A stretch of 64,000 nt of DNA, from NCBI GenBank assembly GCA_015698045.1, contig BLAL01000156.1, positions 1,240,001 through 1,304,000 of the forward strand, given 5' to 3'. Below, piece after piece: positions 23,752 to 36,954 of the stretch. The stretch comes from Rhizophagus clarus. Taxonomy: Eukaryota; Glomeromycota; Glomeromycetes; Glomerales; Glomeraceae. Every line of letters starts with the position of its first letter. Within the stretch, counting starts at the first letter, position 1. Below the pieces are notes generated by a model. The model was not told the origin of the DNA, did not search any database, and saw only the letters and a list, made by a program, of their open reading frames with translations. Made by a program: the position numbers and the translations under genes.

Positions 23752-24683
23752 CGGATAATCAACTCTCTCAAACTTCAAAAATACCTAGAATTAATATTAA
23801 ATTTTTATTTGTATATCTTGAATTATGTGATAGCGTGTATTTTTATAAGAAAAATATAAGATCTTGGGGGGTGTGATAATCTTGTACTGTGTTATATAAT
23901 AAATAAATATATTATTGAGTTATTAAAATATTCGTGTGAAATTTTCACTCATCACTCTATTATTATCAGGTGATGATTAATGAATTACCATCGCTCATGT
24001 GATTATGAGACTTTGGTTGCAGTATAAATTTTCATGATTTTATTTTATTTATTTTTTTTAAAGGTATTGATTGAAATACGAATATAGTTTTATTAGTAAT
24101 AATGAGGCATATATATACCCTAGTATTTCAAGCCGGATATTTGGCCCGCATTACGGCATTATGCTCTACTCGAAAAATAAACAGTAAAAAGTAGTCACGT
24201 AACCACTTTTTCTCTGCCGTGGATATGGTTGTACAAAATCATATCAGATGTCATAAATTTTTTACTGAAAATTTTTTCACTAGTCAGGAGGTTTTACAAG
24301 TACCCTCAAAATTCTCGAAAAAAATACTTCTTTCTCCTAAAAATACTTAACGGAATTATCCAAAATAGGGAGCGAGCGTCGTTTAAAATTGTTTACTCTT
24401 AGAGACACTTTTGATAATATTTTTACGGTGGATTTTCTTAACATCTGATCAACAGAAAGAATCTATGACAGTGGACAATATCCGAGAGTTAAGACTATAC
24501 TAATACTGATAGTGGAATCTATATAGATTCACACCGTTCAACAAGATGAAAAGAGACATAAGTTCATTGATGAGGATACTCTTTTTTTTGTTTTCGATAA
24601 CGGGTCGATGACCGCATGCACTATTTTCTTCCTTCGAAAAGATACGCAACTACTTCGAATCCGAAGATCGTACCACTGTTACT
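23752..24683. other. 3' flank of HSP20 gene; otherwise no gene
   Basis: It contains the probable polyadenylation region of the HSP20 gene. Beyond that I see no coding region and no defined repeat until duplication block D begins at 24684. Confidence 0.5.
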
Positions 24684-26968
24684 ATAGTTCTGGCCTGCAT
24701 TATGTTTGCTTATTTAGGCGCATGGATAAACTGTACTGTACGAAAAGTTCAACTGTACTGTATGATTAATTAAAAAAGTTCGTACAGCACAGTACAGCCT
24801 TATATGTGTATATATATAAGTGTTGTACTGTTCGAAAAGCAAAAAAAAAATTCGTACAGAACAATTAAAATTAGATCACGTGATTAAAGTATAATTTAAC
24901 TAATTTTATTTGATTGATAATTACCAACGTTTAAGTTTCTGCCCATTGTTAAACCAGCGATTGGAGTCTGTGTAACATTATCGAAAGATTATTAAGGTTT
25001 GATAAATTGTTGTTTTAGAGATATTGTTGGGCTTGGTTCAGGTGAAGAAGGAGGCGACGAATATTCATCTGTTTTGTGGCATTATTACTATTCCAATCTA
25101 TATACAAAATACAATGCTCTAGTCTGCCATTATTATTGGTACTGTATTTGTTTTTTAATTACGCTTAATTCATTGAAACAAAAAAAAAAGCAACCTTTTT
25201 ATTAACTTAAAAATTAATTACTAAAGTTATAAATTTTGATTTTGTTAAAATAATTTTTTTTTTTTGTTTTTTTTTATGAACAAGTGTGGTTTTTTTTATA
25301 ATAGAAGAAAAGAAAGAAGAAATTGAAGTGGAATCAACCTGTGGTTTGACGATATTTAAATAAGGTATTTTAGGAACTTTTTTCTTAGTGGCTTAATTGT
25401 GCAACGTTTCATAGTTGCATATCAAACTATTATCTGCTTTCTAAGTCTCCTGATTCAACAATTTTATTTTTTTTTCTTTAAACGAATAAGGAAGGTAATA
25501 GAGAAATATTTAAGTAAATTAAAAGTATTTTATACTAGGGAAACGGAAACCATTGAGAGTCCGGAGCGAAATATTTATTTTATCTGTTATTGTGTTACAT
25601 TTAGCGTATTGCAATTTTATTTTTACACAAAATTTAAGTGACGTAACGTGTGCGGACAAATGGATATCGCCACGTGACCTTAATTAATCATCACCTTTCA
25701 TAAACATATATAGTCCTTCGCTTCGCTCCGGACAAATATTGTATATATATTTCCTTTTTGGCAAGGAGAATTAAAAACAAAAAAAAAAAATATTTTTTAT
25801 ATCTTTTCTCTGAGAGGTAATATACTTAATACATTTAAGAAATATTATCATGAACGTAAATATGATAGTGAACATTCAAGAACTTTCGGTCACTTCTAAA
25901 ATGAAGCACTGATTTTATTATATAAGAAAACAAATAATCAATTAAAAAATGCCCAAACATTCATCGGACGATTAATTATGTATACATCATAAAATCTTTG
26001 TTTGATTAATTACACTTTTTTTTTTATTTTTATGCATTCACTTTTGGTTAAATTAATTCCGTGCATATACAGTACAATATGTATTTCTAGTGAATCTTTA
26101 ATAGGCAAGTTGGCTGAATAAATAGATAATAAACAATCATTGCATTATGAATTTACGCATGCTTGGTTGATGATTACTGTATGCAACTTATCAATTTAAA
26201 CTATTAAAATTTTGGACAATAAAAGAAAGTCAATTGTGACAAAAAAAAAAAAAATTCTTTTAATCGGAGGAAAGGAAAAGGGTTTTAAAAACAAGTCAAG
26301 TATGAACTGAAGAAGAATTATGAATTGAAGTGGAACTACAAAAAAAATATAATAACAATTATTTTTTTATTTATTTATACATGTTAAATATTTAAAATTT
26401 TCATTCATTATCCAATCAACTTAACCTAATACAAACTTGTTTTAACATACTATTCCTGGGTTGGATAATTTGTAGTGTACCACATTTAGCTAGTTCAACT
26501 TGGTTGTAATAATTGAAAATAGCTAAAAGAATAAAGCGAAACAAGATGAAAGATTGTGTATTTATATGCACGAAATTTTGCGACCAATAGATTTATTTTA
26601 TTAATTTTTTTTTTTACATTATTCCTTTCACTGCATTGCAACGTGAAATTTTTTTTTTCTTTTCTTTTTTTGCGTAATTTAAATTAAAGTTTATTTAATT
26701 AATTTGATTCCATTTTGTTAATCAATTGTTTTGCAGTCTTTCATATTAAACACAAAAATTTTTTATTATATATTTTTTTTTTTTTTATGTTATTATTTTC
26801 CAATAGTATAATAAATACCCCTCCTATTTAAGCAAAACTCTTTAGTTTCTTTCTAGCATTTTCTATTAAAGTTTATGAAAAATATTCAATATTTAATAAA
26901 TTATTTCGAACGAGTAAATCAAAATTTTACTTAAAGAATCATTAAATACCTATACATAAATTTTTACA
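24684..26968. repeat. Segmental duplication blocks D+U, contiguous copy 2
   Basis: Block D (24684-25694) and block U (25698-26968) are joined directly here with only a CACCTTTCAT-type junction, unlike the split arrangement at 11854-12812 and 19274-20636. The block ends in the promoter (CCAAT near 26800, ATAAATACC from 26811) and leader of the Arg-rich gene at 26969. The leader holds a 19-codon uORF starting at the conserved GTTTATG. Confidence 0.8.
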
Positions 26969-27181
26969 ATGGATCATGAACAGCAAATAAATGCATCAAA
27001 CATTTCGTATAAATCATCATCCTATGTTAGTCTTATTATTCGTAAACGTCGAAATCAACGAAGACTAAGACATGGAAATACAATTGATACATTTACATTA
27101 AATCTTATTAGACATTTACCAAGGCAAAATACAAACAATCTATTCGCAGGACAAATATTTAACGGATCTACTTTCCGCTAA
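26969..27181 (+). CDS. Small arginine-rich protein, family copy D (70 aa)
   Basis: Function unknown; probably the best-preserved family member. It has a polar N-terminus (MDHEQQINASN, with a possible N-glycosylation-like site that is irrelevant without a signal peptide), YVSLIIRKRRNQRRLRH (about 22-38), NTIDTFTLNLIRHLPRQN (40-57), and NLFAGQIFNGSTFR to the stop. Copy C is its close paralogue and copy E is somewhat diverged. Differences from E are mostly conservative, and the C-terminal block is almost identical. The preceding duplication unit includes its promoter, so the cassette was copied as a unit. RNA/DNA binding by the basic block is inference. Confidence 0.75.
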   Translation: MDHEQQINASNISYKSSSYVSLIIRKRRNQRRLRHGNTIDTFTLNLIRHLPRQNTNNLFAGQIFNGSTFR

Positions 27182-29420
27182 AGATAATATTGAAATTATG
27201 ATCATCAGTAACAAATATTGTCATGCAGGACATGATCATATGCAGTAAAGTATCCCCATTTAAAACATGTTTCAAGTTTCATTTTTTGACTTTTTTTCTT
27301 AAGATTTCATTTTAATGCATTAGTGGAAATACTTTTCCATCGCCAACGCCCCTTGGGTAACACGATGAACGGAAGTATCTTCTATCTAATATTAAAATAT
27401 TCCTTATATTGATGTACAACCCTTAAATTAAAAAAAAAAAACTCAAAATATATTTAACTGATTTCTTTTTTTTAAAAAAAAAAACCTAATTAATTAATTG
27501 CTAAATAAAGTAAATTTGATCTATAATTTATTGTAAAAAATAAATCATTACATATCATTATATTGAGCTTCAAATTTTTTTAGTGGTCGATGTAAGAAAA
27601 ATTGAATAAGTACTAGTTTTTATGTGAGTTTCACGATTTTATATAGAAGTATAACGGAAACGTTTGGATAAAGTTGAATTTCTTTAATTCGGAAACTTGG
27701 ATTGTTTGATGACATCCTTAATAGAATCAAATTGACATATTTTGTATCCTAAATTAATTATGACACACATAAAATACTTATTTATATAATATCGGATTTT
27801 GACTGGTAAAAAAAAAAAAAAAAAAAAAAAAAAATATCAAAAATTATTATTGATTAATTTTTGATATTCTCCAAAAAGTGGTCAAAAAAAACAAAAGTAT
27901 TTAGAATATCGAAAAGAGAAATAATAATAATTGTATATGTTTTGTTTTACTGTCACAATAAGATTGGCGTGCAGTACATAAATAAAAATAGATGATAGAT
28001 ATCTGGAATTCAATTTTAAACATGAGTAATAATTATTAAAGATATCGAAATCATTTGTTAATCTTGCATTTTTTATAAAGAGAGATATTTTAGAAATATT
28101 TTACTTAAAATGTTAACTAAAAATAATTCATGAAAAAGAGTAAATAAAAATGCGGTGTTCGTGATGATCCAATATAAATATATATACTTTACAAAGAATA
28201 CCCAATTTTTTTAAAAAAAAGTTGAATAATGTTTAATTAAGTAATATATGAAAGAGAAAAATTGAAAAAAAACTTTTATTTTGGGCTTTAACAATGGAGA
28301 AAATATTTGTAAAAAAATATTCGATTGTCTTTTTAACCCTAGTTTCTTGTTTCACGTTTCAATTCGGATCTGCAATGTATTTTTGTATTTACTCCTGTAA
28401 ATTTAACTCAGTGTAAATTAATTTTTAATTTATAATTGCCCCAAAAAATATTATATTTTTCCTTAAAGGGAAAAAACATTATGCAAGTGGGCAGCAAAAG
28501 AAAATTCTCAAAACAAATATTCTCTTTGTTCTAAATCTGACATTAAACAACAATATGGAAAAATATCCTTACGCCTTCATCCATTGTTAAAAAATTCCAC
28601 TTAGCCTTTAAAAATACAACAATCACAATTCTTCCATATAGATTTTTTCCATATAGATTTTATCATATTCATTTACTTTGTCTTTAAACTCTATAAACAC
28701 CGATTAAGATATATTTTATAATATATTAGGTAACTGAACGATTGGTCCGTATTTTCAAACTAAATTTCGTGATGCAGGAATTGAGGCTTTTTTTAGATAA
28801 ATTATGAATCAAAAAATGATCCGAAACACCTAAACATATATGAGCAATTTGTGTTAAGGTGAGATAGTGATTTACATTCTTTCTTTAGTATTTTATTTTT
28901 ATTTTTTTTTTTTTACATATGTAAAATATTATATATATATGAGATATGAGATATATTTTTAAAAGAAATTATTTCCACACGTAGAATATAAGAAAAGTTA
29001 CTTTTTTTTTTATCAAAGTTCTTTGTGGCTATTAACACATATACTGTACATTAATAAATAAAGTATTCAATGCATGATGACATCACGTGTTAAAGAAATT
29101 TTGGGGATCCTAATTCTCTCTCTTTTTTTTTATCCAGCAATAAATGATGCAACATTCGAAATGATTGGCATCATTATGTTATGTAATGCGTATGTACTAT
29201 ATGTGCAAATTGGCTGAACAGATTATATGATTGAAGCACATTTTTATGATTGTTTAGTGGCCAACCATATTTGGACATGTGCCACACTTAACTGAATGGT
29301 TTTCCAGAAGTCATTTCACGGTTCTATTTTTAAAGGTTGTATTTAGAAACACCTTAAACAAGACCCTGCATATGAATATCAAAGTACTTATCTCTAAAGT
29401 ACTTCCAAGAAATTTTTTTT
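27182..29420. repeat. Array downstream module (no gene)
   Basis: A diverged copy of the modules following the copies at 1575 and 6962 (GCGGTGTTCGTG near 28150, GTTTAATTAAGT near 28235, ATTATGCAAGTGGGCAGCAA near 28480, CAAATTGGCTGAAC near 29205). No gene recognised. Confidence 0.6.
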
Positions 29421-29429
29421 TCATTGTGA

Positions 29430-29905
29430 CAATGGACAGAACAGAATTTTTTTTTTTTTTAAAAAAAAAAAAAAAAGTTTTATTAGCCAAAAAAAACCAA
29501 AGTTTATGCGTACAGTAGCGCCAGAACAGAAAAAGATTTTTTTTTTTTTTTTAAAAAAAAAAAAAATAAAGTTATGCGCAGTTGCGCACAGTAACGCCAG
29601 AACAGAAAAAAAAATTTTTTTTTTTTTAAAAAAAAAAAAAGTTTTATTAGCCAAAAAAAACCAAAGTTTATGCGTACAGTAGCGCCAGAACAGAAAAAGA
29701 TTTTTTTTTTTTTTAAAAAAAAAAAAAAAATAAAGTTATGCGCAGTTGCGCACAGTAACGCCAGAACAGAAAAAAAAATTTTTTTTTTTTTAAAAAAGGA
29801 TAATTTTTTTATTAGCTAAAAAACAAATAAAGTTATGCGCACAGTAGCTCCAGATCAGAGAAAAAAAAAAAAAATTTTTTTTTTTTTTTGCAGGCATGAA
29901 ACTTT
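29430..29905. repeat. GCGCCAGAACAG homopolymer-hairpin minisatellite
   Basis: A compound unit of about 164 bp is repeated (from about 29477 and 29641), followed by a partial third. Each unit has two half-units of the form TTATGCG...CAGTA(G/A)CGCCAGAACAG, followed by A runs, T runs, then A runs. The runs form near-perfect A/T hairpins. Confidence 0.8.
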
Positions 29906-30870
29906 TTTGTAATACAGTATATCTAAAGATATCATTCATTACACTTTTTCTTATATTTATTTTATTTAAAATTTTATTAATGAATCATTATTAATTTTCG
30001 TCAAATTATTTATCAGTAAAATAAGAAATTCAGTGAATAAGAAATGAAAAATTTCGGATGCTCCATGAATATTTTTTTTACAATTCATGCATTGTCTCCT
30101 GTAATATCATCTTTTTTTTGTGTGCCAAACTGACAAATTTATTTTGTCAGAGTCGGGTAATTTTCATGTTGGTAAACCGGAGTCGGCAAAATGGTGTCGG
30201 TTAATTAAATTGTAACCCTATTACATTCAGTTGTTCATTTTTTTTTCCATGTAAAATCAATCTATCGTTTTCTAATTAGAGAAAAAGTCAAATCTTCTAT
30301 TGAATAAGCCATTTTAATTTTATTTTTCATATATATTCGTATTCTCAGATTATGTTAAATAAATTTCGTTTTTTTTTTTACGCGAAACGAACTTTGGAAA
30401 GAATTTAAAAAATTAGAATTATTAATTCGCATTTAAGAGATTTTTTTTCATTATTTATTTACATTTTTTCGCTTTTTATATTTAACACTTTTTTTACATT
30501 TTTCGTTTTTTTTTTCTTTGTATTTTTTACATTTTAACACTTTTCACTATAATTATTTTCTCGATTTCTTTCATTATAATAAGGCACTTGTTGACATTTT
30601 TTTTTCGTTTTAAGGCCGTCTTAAAGAACTTGTCACAAGAAATTCTAGGCGTTTTATAACTATAAACATTTTCAATTAAAAAAAGAACTTTATTACTATT
30701 TTTTGATATTGAAAAAAAATTTTTCTGTCTGAAAAAAAAGTAAAAAAAGAAATATTTACCTTAATTATAGCATGTATCACTGTTTCAAGAAAAATTATAT
30801 AAAAAAATTTTGTATCTTTTTTTTACAAGAATATAATAACTACTGTACATTTTATCTACTGGGGGGTTTG
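29906..30870. other. Gene-free stretch with MITE empty-site paralogue
   Basis: No gene seen. The part at about 30050-30235 is paralogous to about 37630-37875 and holds GTAACCCTATTACATTC, the unoccupied version of the site that carries a MITE at 37876. Confidence 0.6.
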
Positions 30871-32008
30871 TACCATTTTGCTCAAATTTTTGGATACTGA
30901 AGGCCAACCTTCTTCGGTGACAGTCGAAGCAGGGCCCTGAATACACTGATAAAAACCTTGTTGTACGGATATGAAAAGTTCAGACTACGGAATTCTGCTG
31001 GCGCACAGATTTACAATAAATTTTACTAGCACGTACAGGTTCAATCCAGAATTAAGGAGTTCTACACATCCAAAAAATCCGTACATAAAGATGATGTTTT
31101 CGGGTTTAAAATCCCTAAGAAAAAGCAGTAAAATAATATAAGTAACGTGATAACATTAATTTGATTTTCAAATTAAATTTACTGATGTTATATTTGTACA
31201 AGCATTCTAAAGTCAAAACTATTCAGAAACATAGAATTTGACACGTTCTTTGCTAAATCTAACTTATAAGTGCCAAAATAATTCTCAACCGTTCATAAGT
31301 TGATAGCAAAAAGAAGTGAAAACAGGTTAAATCCCATCAAATATGGACAGACTTTGGCTTGAATGAGAATGTTCTACTTCACAACGTTCTTGCTTGTGGA
31401 GGACATTTATTGCACATTTACGATTTGTGTCCTTTTTACAGACTTGGGAACCTTGCCAAAGTTTCCTTTTCCAATCAACTTTAGGATCTCAAATGAAGCA
31501 GGTTTAAGTGAGATATCTAAAAAAAAAAAAAGAATAGAAATTAACACAGTTGAGTATTTTACAAAAAATGTTATTAAAATATTCTAGTTACAGTTTCTTT
31601 ACCAAGAATTCTGAATATGTAATGTATGTACTGTACTTACTTAAGCCAAGCATCGATGGTTTCTTGGTAGTTGAACTTTGAACATTCCAAGAAAGTTTTC
31701 AGATTTAGTATTATTATGTATATATTCACAAATGGATACGTGCACTTCACCATCAAAACGTGCAACGTCGCTATTATAATATAAAGTAAAAGAATTGGAT
31801 CAAATTTAAGTACAATAGTACAGAGGATTTAATGAAATTTCAAAGATTTTAATAAGACAACTTTCTGTTTCAAACAGGAGAAGTAATGGTACGGATGAGT
31901 CCTTTGGATTTCCCCTTTGATTAGTAAATTAGGTGAATCATTACCTCTCATCTCTTCGAGAGTAACAACTTCATTACGTTCTAATTCGCATACGCAGTAT
32001 GGACGAGA
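30870..32008 (-). pseudogene. C2-domain AGC protein kinase relic (Sch9/S6K-like)
   Basis: This is the degraded gene of a serine/threonine kinase with an N-terminal C2 domain. Segments on the minus strand, in gene order: 32008-31945 reads SRPYCVCELERNEVVTLEE (C2 beta strand), ending at a GTAATG donor; 31770-31641 reads DGEVHVSICEYI... and ENFLGMFKVQLP (later C2 strands); 31516 to about 31362 reads SFEILKLIGKGNFGKV (glycine loop), then after a one-base frame change VCKKDTNRKCAINVL. Here the invariant VAIK lysine is Asn. Near 31114, after TTTTTCTTAG, is RDFKPENIIF (catalytic RDLKPEN loop). Stops and frame breaks separate the pieces, and the DFG and APE regions are barely traceable. A C2 domain before an AGC kinase is typical of fungal Sch9/Sck. 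The relic lies between array modules and probably arrived by duplication. Confidence 0.8.
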
Positions 32009-32039
32009 TTACTAACGTTAAGTTTTTGGCCCTTAACAA

Positions 32040-33612
32040 TTGTAAACCGGTGATGTAACATTACCGAAAATATTACCATATTTTTAAGAATTGATAAAAT
32101 TGTGAGTTTTGGTAGAAAGTCTGTTATTATCATTGACGCTTGTTTTTTAGTTTTCGCTTTAAATTCGTAGAAATAATAACAAAAAAAAGCAAACTTTTTT
32201 TTTTGTTAATTTAAAAATCAATTACTAAAGTTATAAATTTTGATTGTTAAAAAAATTTATAATGTAAAAAAAAAAAATATTTTTTTTTTTTTTTGATAGA
32301 GTGGTTTTTTATAAAGAAAAGAGGAATTAGGTTTAAATAAGGGCGGCTTAATTGTGCAACGTTTCATTGAAAGCTTGTACATATCAAACTAACTATTTAT
32401 TATTTATTCCAAGTCTCCTGATTGATAATCATCCAACAAGTTTTCTAACAAGTCTTTGTAAAAATGGTTGACGCCAAAAAAATATCCAAAGAAAAAAAAA
32501 TTGGATAATTAACAAGTTTGTTTGTTTATTTTTCTTCATTAAACGAGTAAGGAAGATAATAAGAGAAATATTAAAGTAAATTAAAGGTATTTTATAACAT
32601 TGTGGATATAATATATTCTTTTTTTTTGAAAAAAAAAAATATATTTTCTCTGAGAAGTAATATACTTAATACATTAAGAAATATTATCGTAAACGTAAAA
32701 TTGTGACAGCGAACATTCGAGAACTTTCAGACACTTCTAAAATATATGCAAATGTACATCATAAAATCTTTTTGTTCTACTAATACGTTTTTACGTTATC
32801 GGTGTCATTCACTTTGGTTAAGCCACTTACGAGTTTTTCCTTTTTTTGTAAAAACATTTGATTAAATAGCCGAACATTAAAATGATTCATCGTGATCATC
32901 GTGACTAAATATTTGATAATGTGATTTTCGTGGCGGAACAGGTTTTTTTTTATTTATACATATACATTTAAAAGATTTTAGAATAATGGCTTGGTTGCCT
33001 TGATTACCAAAAATAGTAATGTGTGATTTGTCAAGAATTAGTGTGCCTCATTTAGTAGCCGCATTTAAATATAGTGAAACAATTTGTGGCTAAAGAATAA
33101 AGATCGATTACATAAATAAAAATTATATTATCTGTTAAACGCGTATTTATTTTATTATATTATAATTACTTTCACTGCATTACAATGTGAAGTTTTTTTG
33201 TTTTTTTTTTTTTTGTTTTTTTTTGACTATTTACTCAATTTTTCTTTCTTTTCTTTTCTTTTCTTTTTTTGTGCTATTTTAAATTAAAGTTTAACTAAAC
33301 CATTAATTGGTTTCGTTATACATAATAAATTTTTTTATATTATAATTTTTTTTTGTTATTACTTCAATTGATCTAAAACGGAAAAACTAAACACCAATAA
33401 TAATGGCAGCATTTCTACAGCACACTGATTGGATAGTAATAATGCCATGAAAATTATAAATACAACGTTTCAAAACTCCAATCTCAAATAATTTTCCTCT
33501 CTTATTAAAGTTTAAACAAAAAGTTATATATTATATTAAGAATTTAATAAATTATTTTGGATGCAATTCTAAACTTTACTGCAAGAATCTTTAAATTCCT
33601 GTATTAATTCAA
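32040..33612. repeat. Segmental duplication D+U, diverged copy 3
   Basis: Recognisable by the same order of landmarks as 24957-26968: AACATTACCGAAAAT, AATTACTAAAGTTATAAATT, GCAACGTTTCAT, TCTCTGAGAAGTAATATAC, then the ACACCAATAATAATGGCAGC block (33391-33410) and TATAAATA (33455-33462) before the Arg-rich gene. It is clearly older than copies 1 and 2. Confidence 0.65.
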
Positions 33613-33831
33613 ATGATGGATGCGAATCAAACACGTGATCCTTCTAACGTTTCGTATAAACCATCATCCTATATAAGTCATATTATTCGTAAACGTCGAA
33701 ATCAACGAAGATTAAGAAGTCATGGAAATACAAATAATACATTTACATTAAACCTTGTTAGACATTTACCAAGGCAAAATGCAAACAATCTATTCGCTGG
33801 ACAAATTTTTAACGGATCTATTTTCCGTTAA
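33613..33831 (+). CDS. Small arginine-rich protein, family copy E (72 aa)
   Basis: Function unknown. N-terminus MMDANQTRDPSN, then YISHIIRKRRNQRRLRSHG (about 24-42), TFTLNLVRHLPRQNANN (46-62) and LFAGQIFNGSIFR. It keeps every conserved block, although its flanks have diverged strongly from copies C and D, which supports selection on the protein. Either of the first two adjacent ATGs could serve. The leader lacks the conserved upstream ATG present in the other copies. Confidence 0.7.
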   Translation: MMDANQTRDPSNVSYKPSSYISHIIRKRRNQRRLRSHGNTNNTFTLNLVRHLPRQNANNLFAGQIFNGSIFR

Positions 33832-36800
33832 TCCTTTATCGTAAATCTCAACATATAATTCAATGTAGCACAATATGCATTCATTCATTTACCACATTCA
33901 AATTTCATTATTTTATTATAATATATAACTGATAAGTGGAAATACTTTTTATCAGATACACAAAAATTGTCTCTATCAATTAATTATGTAAAAAATATGC
34001 AATAAGATATATAAATTTTTTTTTTTTTTAATATGTATAAAATTTTTTCTCCCATCGTCCCATCGTGCTTTATTTATTTGTTTAGATTTTTAAAAAGAAT
34101 GAACATGAAATAAAACATTTTATATATATTATATTACGTTCTATAAAGTGTCCATTATTACTTTTTCTCAATATGTCAAAATTTTTTTTTTATAAAAGTA
34201 GATAATTAATTAATTAATTAGTAACTGATGAAAGACGGAAAAATTAACATAGTACTAATTTTTAAGAAGCATTGTTTGGGTATAGTTTGATTTTCTTTAA
34301 ATTTGGAAAATCGGATTGTTTGATATCATCCTTAATGAACTCAAATTGACATTTAATCATAAAACTAATAAAACAACTAAATTACGTCTATTATTTAGAC
34401 TAAGATATCTCGATAATTATAAAAAAAAATGATTCGTTAAAAAAGTAATAATAAATTGTTTATTTTATGATGGGCGTCTGCAAATTTGTTTGTTTATCTA
34501 TTTTCATTTATTTATTTTAATTACTTATTTATTCAGTTATTTGTTTATTAATCTTAATTCTTATTTCTATATATTGTCAGGATTGCCGAAATTTGATTGG
34601 TAAAAAAATAGAGTTTATGGACTGTCAAAGTTCTTGTGCGTTTTTTGATCTAGCAAACAAGAAACACGTTGGCGCCTTGTGACTTTCTCAAAATAAATGA
34701 CTTTTTGTTGGGCGTGTATAATGTAACCGGAAGAACTTGTATTTTACATAATTGTACGCTCAATATGCCGATATTCGGGTATTCCTTTTCCCACATGAAT
34801 TCTGACATAATCGTTATATCTATAGTTTTACAATTTTATTTTAAGAATTTATATTCTATAATTCCTTTATTAAGTGGTCATAAAAATAATAGATGCCAAA
34901 AAGAGGGTTTATTGTCATAAAAAAGAAATATTTATAAGATTGGCGTACATCATACTGTAATTAAAAATAGATATCTGGGATAAAAATACATTTCTTTAAA
35001 CTACCAAAAAAAATTTGGATATGAAACATTAAAGCACATGAAGAGCGAAAAATAAACAAATTTTACTTTCATATACATAAAAAGAATACACATTACAATA
35101 AAGTAATTGTAACGTACAACCATTGTTAACGAAAATAAAGTTGGTAAATATTGTAAATATTGGTAAATTATGGAGGATTGATAATGCAATTGGTAACAAA
35201 TATAATTAAAATATAAATTAATTCTTCATATATCATTTTTGCCAAGTGATAAATAATAGTGGAATAATGTTTAAGCAATGCATGAAAGAAAAGAAAAACC
35301 GAACAAACATAAAAAAAAAACTTTATTTCGGGCTTCCTTACAATTACAAATATTTGTATTACAAATATTGGTAAAAAAATTTTTTTTTTTTTTTTTAAGA
35401 AAAAAGAAAATTCTTGATTATTTCTTTACTAAATACGTGTTTCAAAAAAAATCTAAAATACTTGTTTAAAGCAAGAATTTTTGCATGAGTCATATGCGTT
35501 CACAGAGAAAAGAATTATATATTTTTTTTCTCTCTCATATATTTTTGATCTAGAATCACTGATGCACACTGATATGCATATGCATTCTCCTTTTTTGTTT
35601 ATCCATTGTTCATTTTGCAAGACAAAAAAAGAATATCATTTAAAATAATCATGTGTAAATAAATAAATTTAGGGGGGGGGGAAGTTGGGGTATATACACC
35701 AAAAAAAAAATTTAAGACAACTCTGTTATGAAATCTTGGCATGATTTTGGTGCTTCTCAATCGGCCGATAATATATTATATATATATCATTAGTTATTTT
35801 AATAATAAGATAATTATTATGCAAATTCATATAAAAAACTATATTAAAGAGTATGAATAAATAATTTATTTGCATTTAGACTATAGTTAATAATAAAAAA
35901 AAATTTTTTTTTTAAAGAAAGAAAATATTTCTTTCCCCCATGCTATCATTCATTTAATTGAATCTAATATATTACAATAATGAAACATTTTCGTATTCAT
36001 AACAATTCGAATCTACAATATATTCTTGTATAGTATTTATTTACTCCGTGTAATAAATTTTTGCCCTAAAAATATTTTTCCTTTATAGGAAAATATATTG
36101 TTAAACATTATGCAAACAAGCAGCAAATGTGAATTTTCAATATTCCTACGCTTGTTAAAAACATTTAAAAAATTTTTTTTCTTTTGCATATAATTTGGCG
36201 GAATACATTGAATTGGCATTTTCTTTTTTTGTTTTAATTCTAGCCTTAAAAAAAAAAAAATAATTATTCATTTGTTTCATAATTAAGAAGGTTACCAGGT
36301 ATATTATTTATTATCTTTTAGGTAGCTGAACAATTAGACGGTATTTTCTAACCAAATTTTAGCTTTTTTTGGATAAATTATAAATCAAATAATGATACAA
36401 AATTTGAATTTTATTTTTTGCGTACGCACTGTAAATTATTATATGCATATATATACTTGTAAAAATAATAAGAAATTATTTTCATCGTAGAAATACAAGA
36501 CGATGATTTTTTTAAGAAACTACTTTTTCTATTTTAACATGTTCTTATCTTACGGTTAATATTGAATACTTCGTGGCTAATATTAATAAACAAAGTGTTT
36601 AATAGCTCATGATCACATGTTAAAACAAATTTGATGTTTTCTTTTTTGTAATTATTGGTGTACCGGGATATGATATGTATATGCAAATTGGCTGAATAAA
36701 TTGTATAATCATATTATAAATAATTCATTGTATTATAAATTAGCTTTCAAATATAGATGAAAAAGAATTTTCTCTTTTCTTTCTTATTACCATTTTCGTA

Positions 36801-36950
36801 TTGATATTCATGAAAAACCATCCTAATTTAATTAAAAGTTTCCTTGTGAACGTTTTAGATTAACAACGTAATTCATTGTAAAGAAAAAAAAGAATTATGG
36901 GCTGAAATATACCCGGTAATAATGATATCATTCTCGTTACATAATAAAAA
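33832..36950. repeat. Array downstream module after copy E (no gene)
   Basis: It keeps the order of landmarks seen after the other copies (GGAATAATGTTTAAGCAATG near 35260, ATTATGCAAACAAGCAGCAA near 36108, GCAAATTGGCTGAATAAATT near 36685). Short open frames such as 34669-34920 have no ATG start or recognisable composition. No gene called. Confidence 0.55.
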
Positions 36951-36954
36951 ATCG

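Noticed and set aside
29421-29654. Phe/Lys-rich open frames in the hairpin minisatellite (both strands)
   Set aside because: They arise from A and T runs; the repeat units explain them fully.
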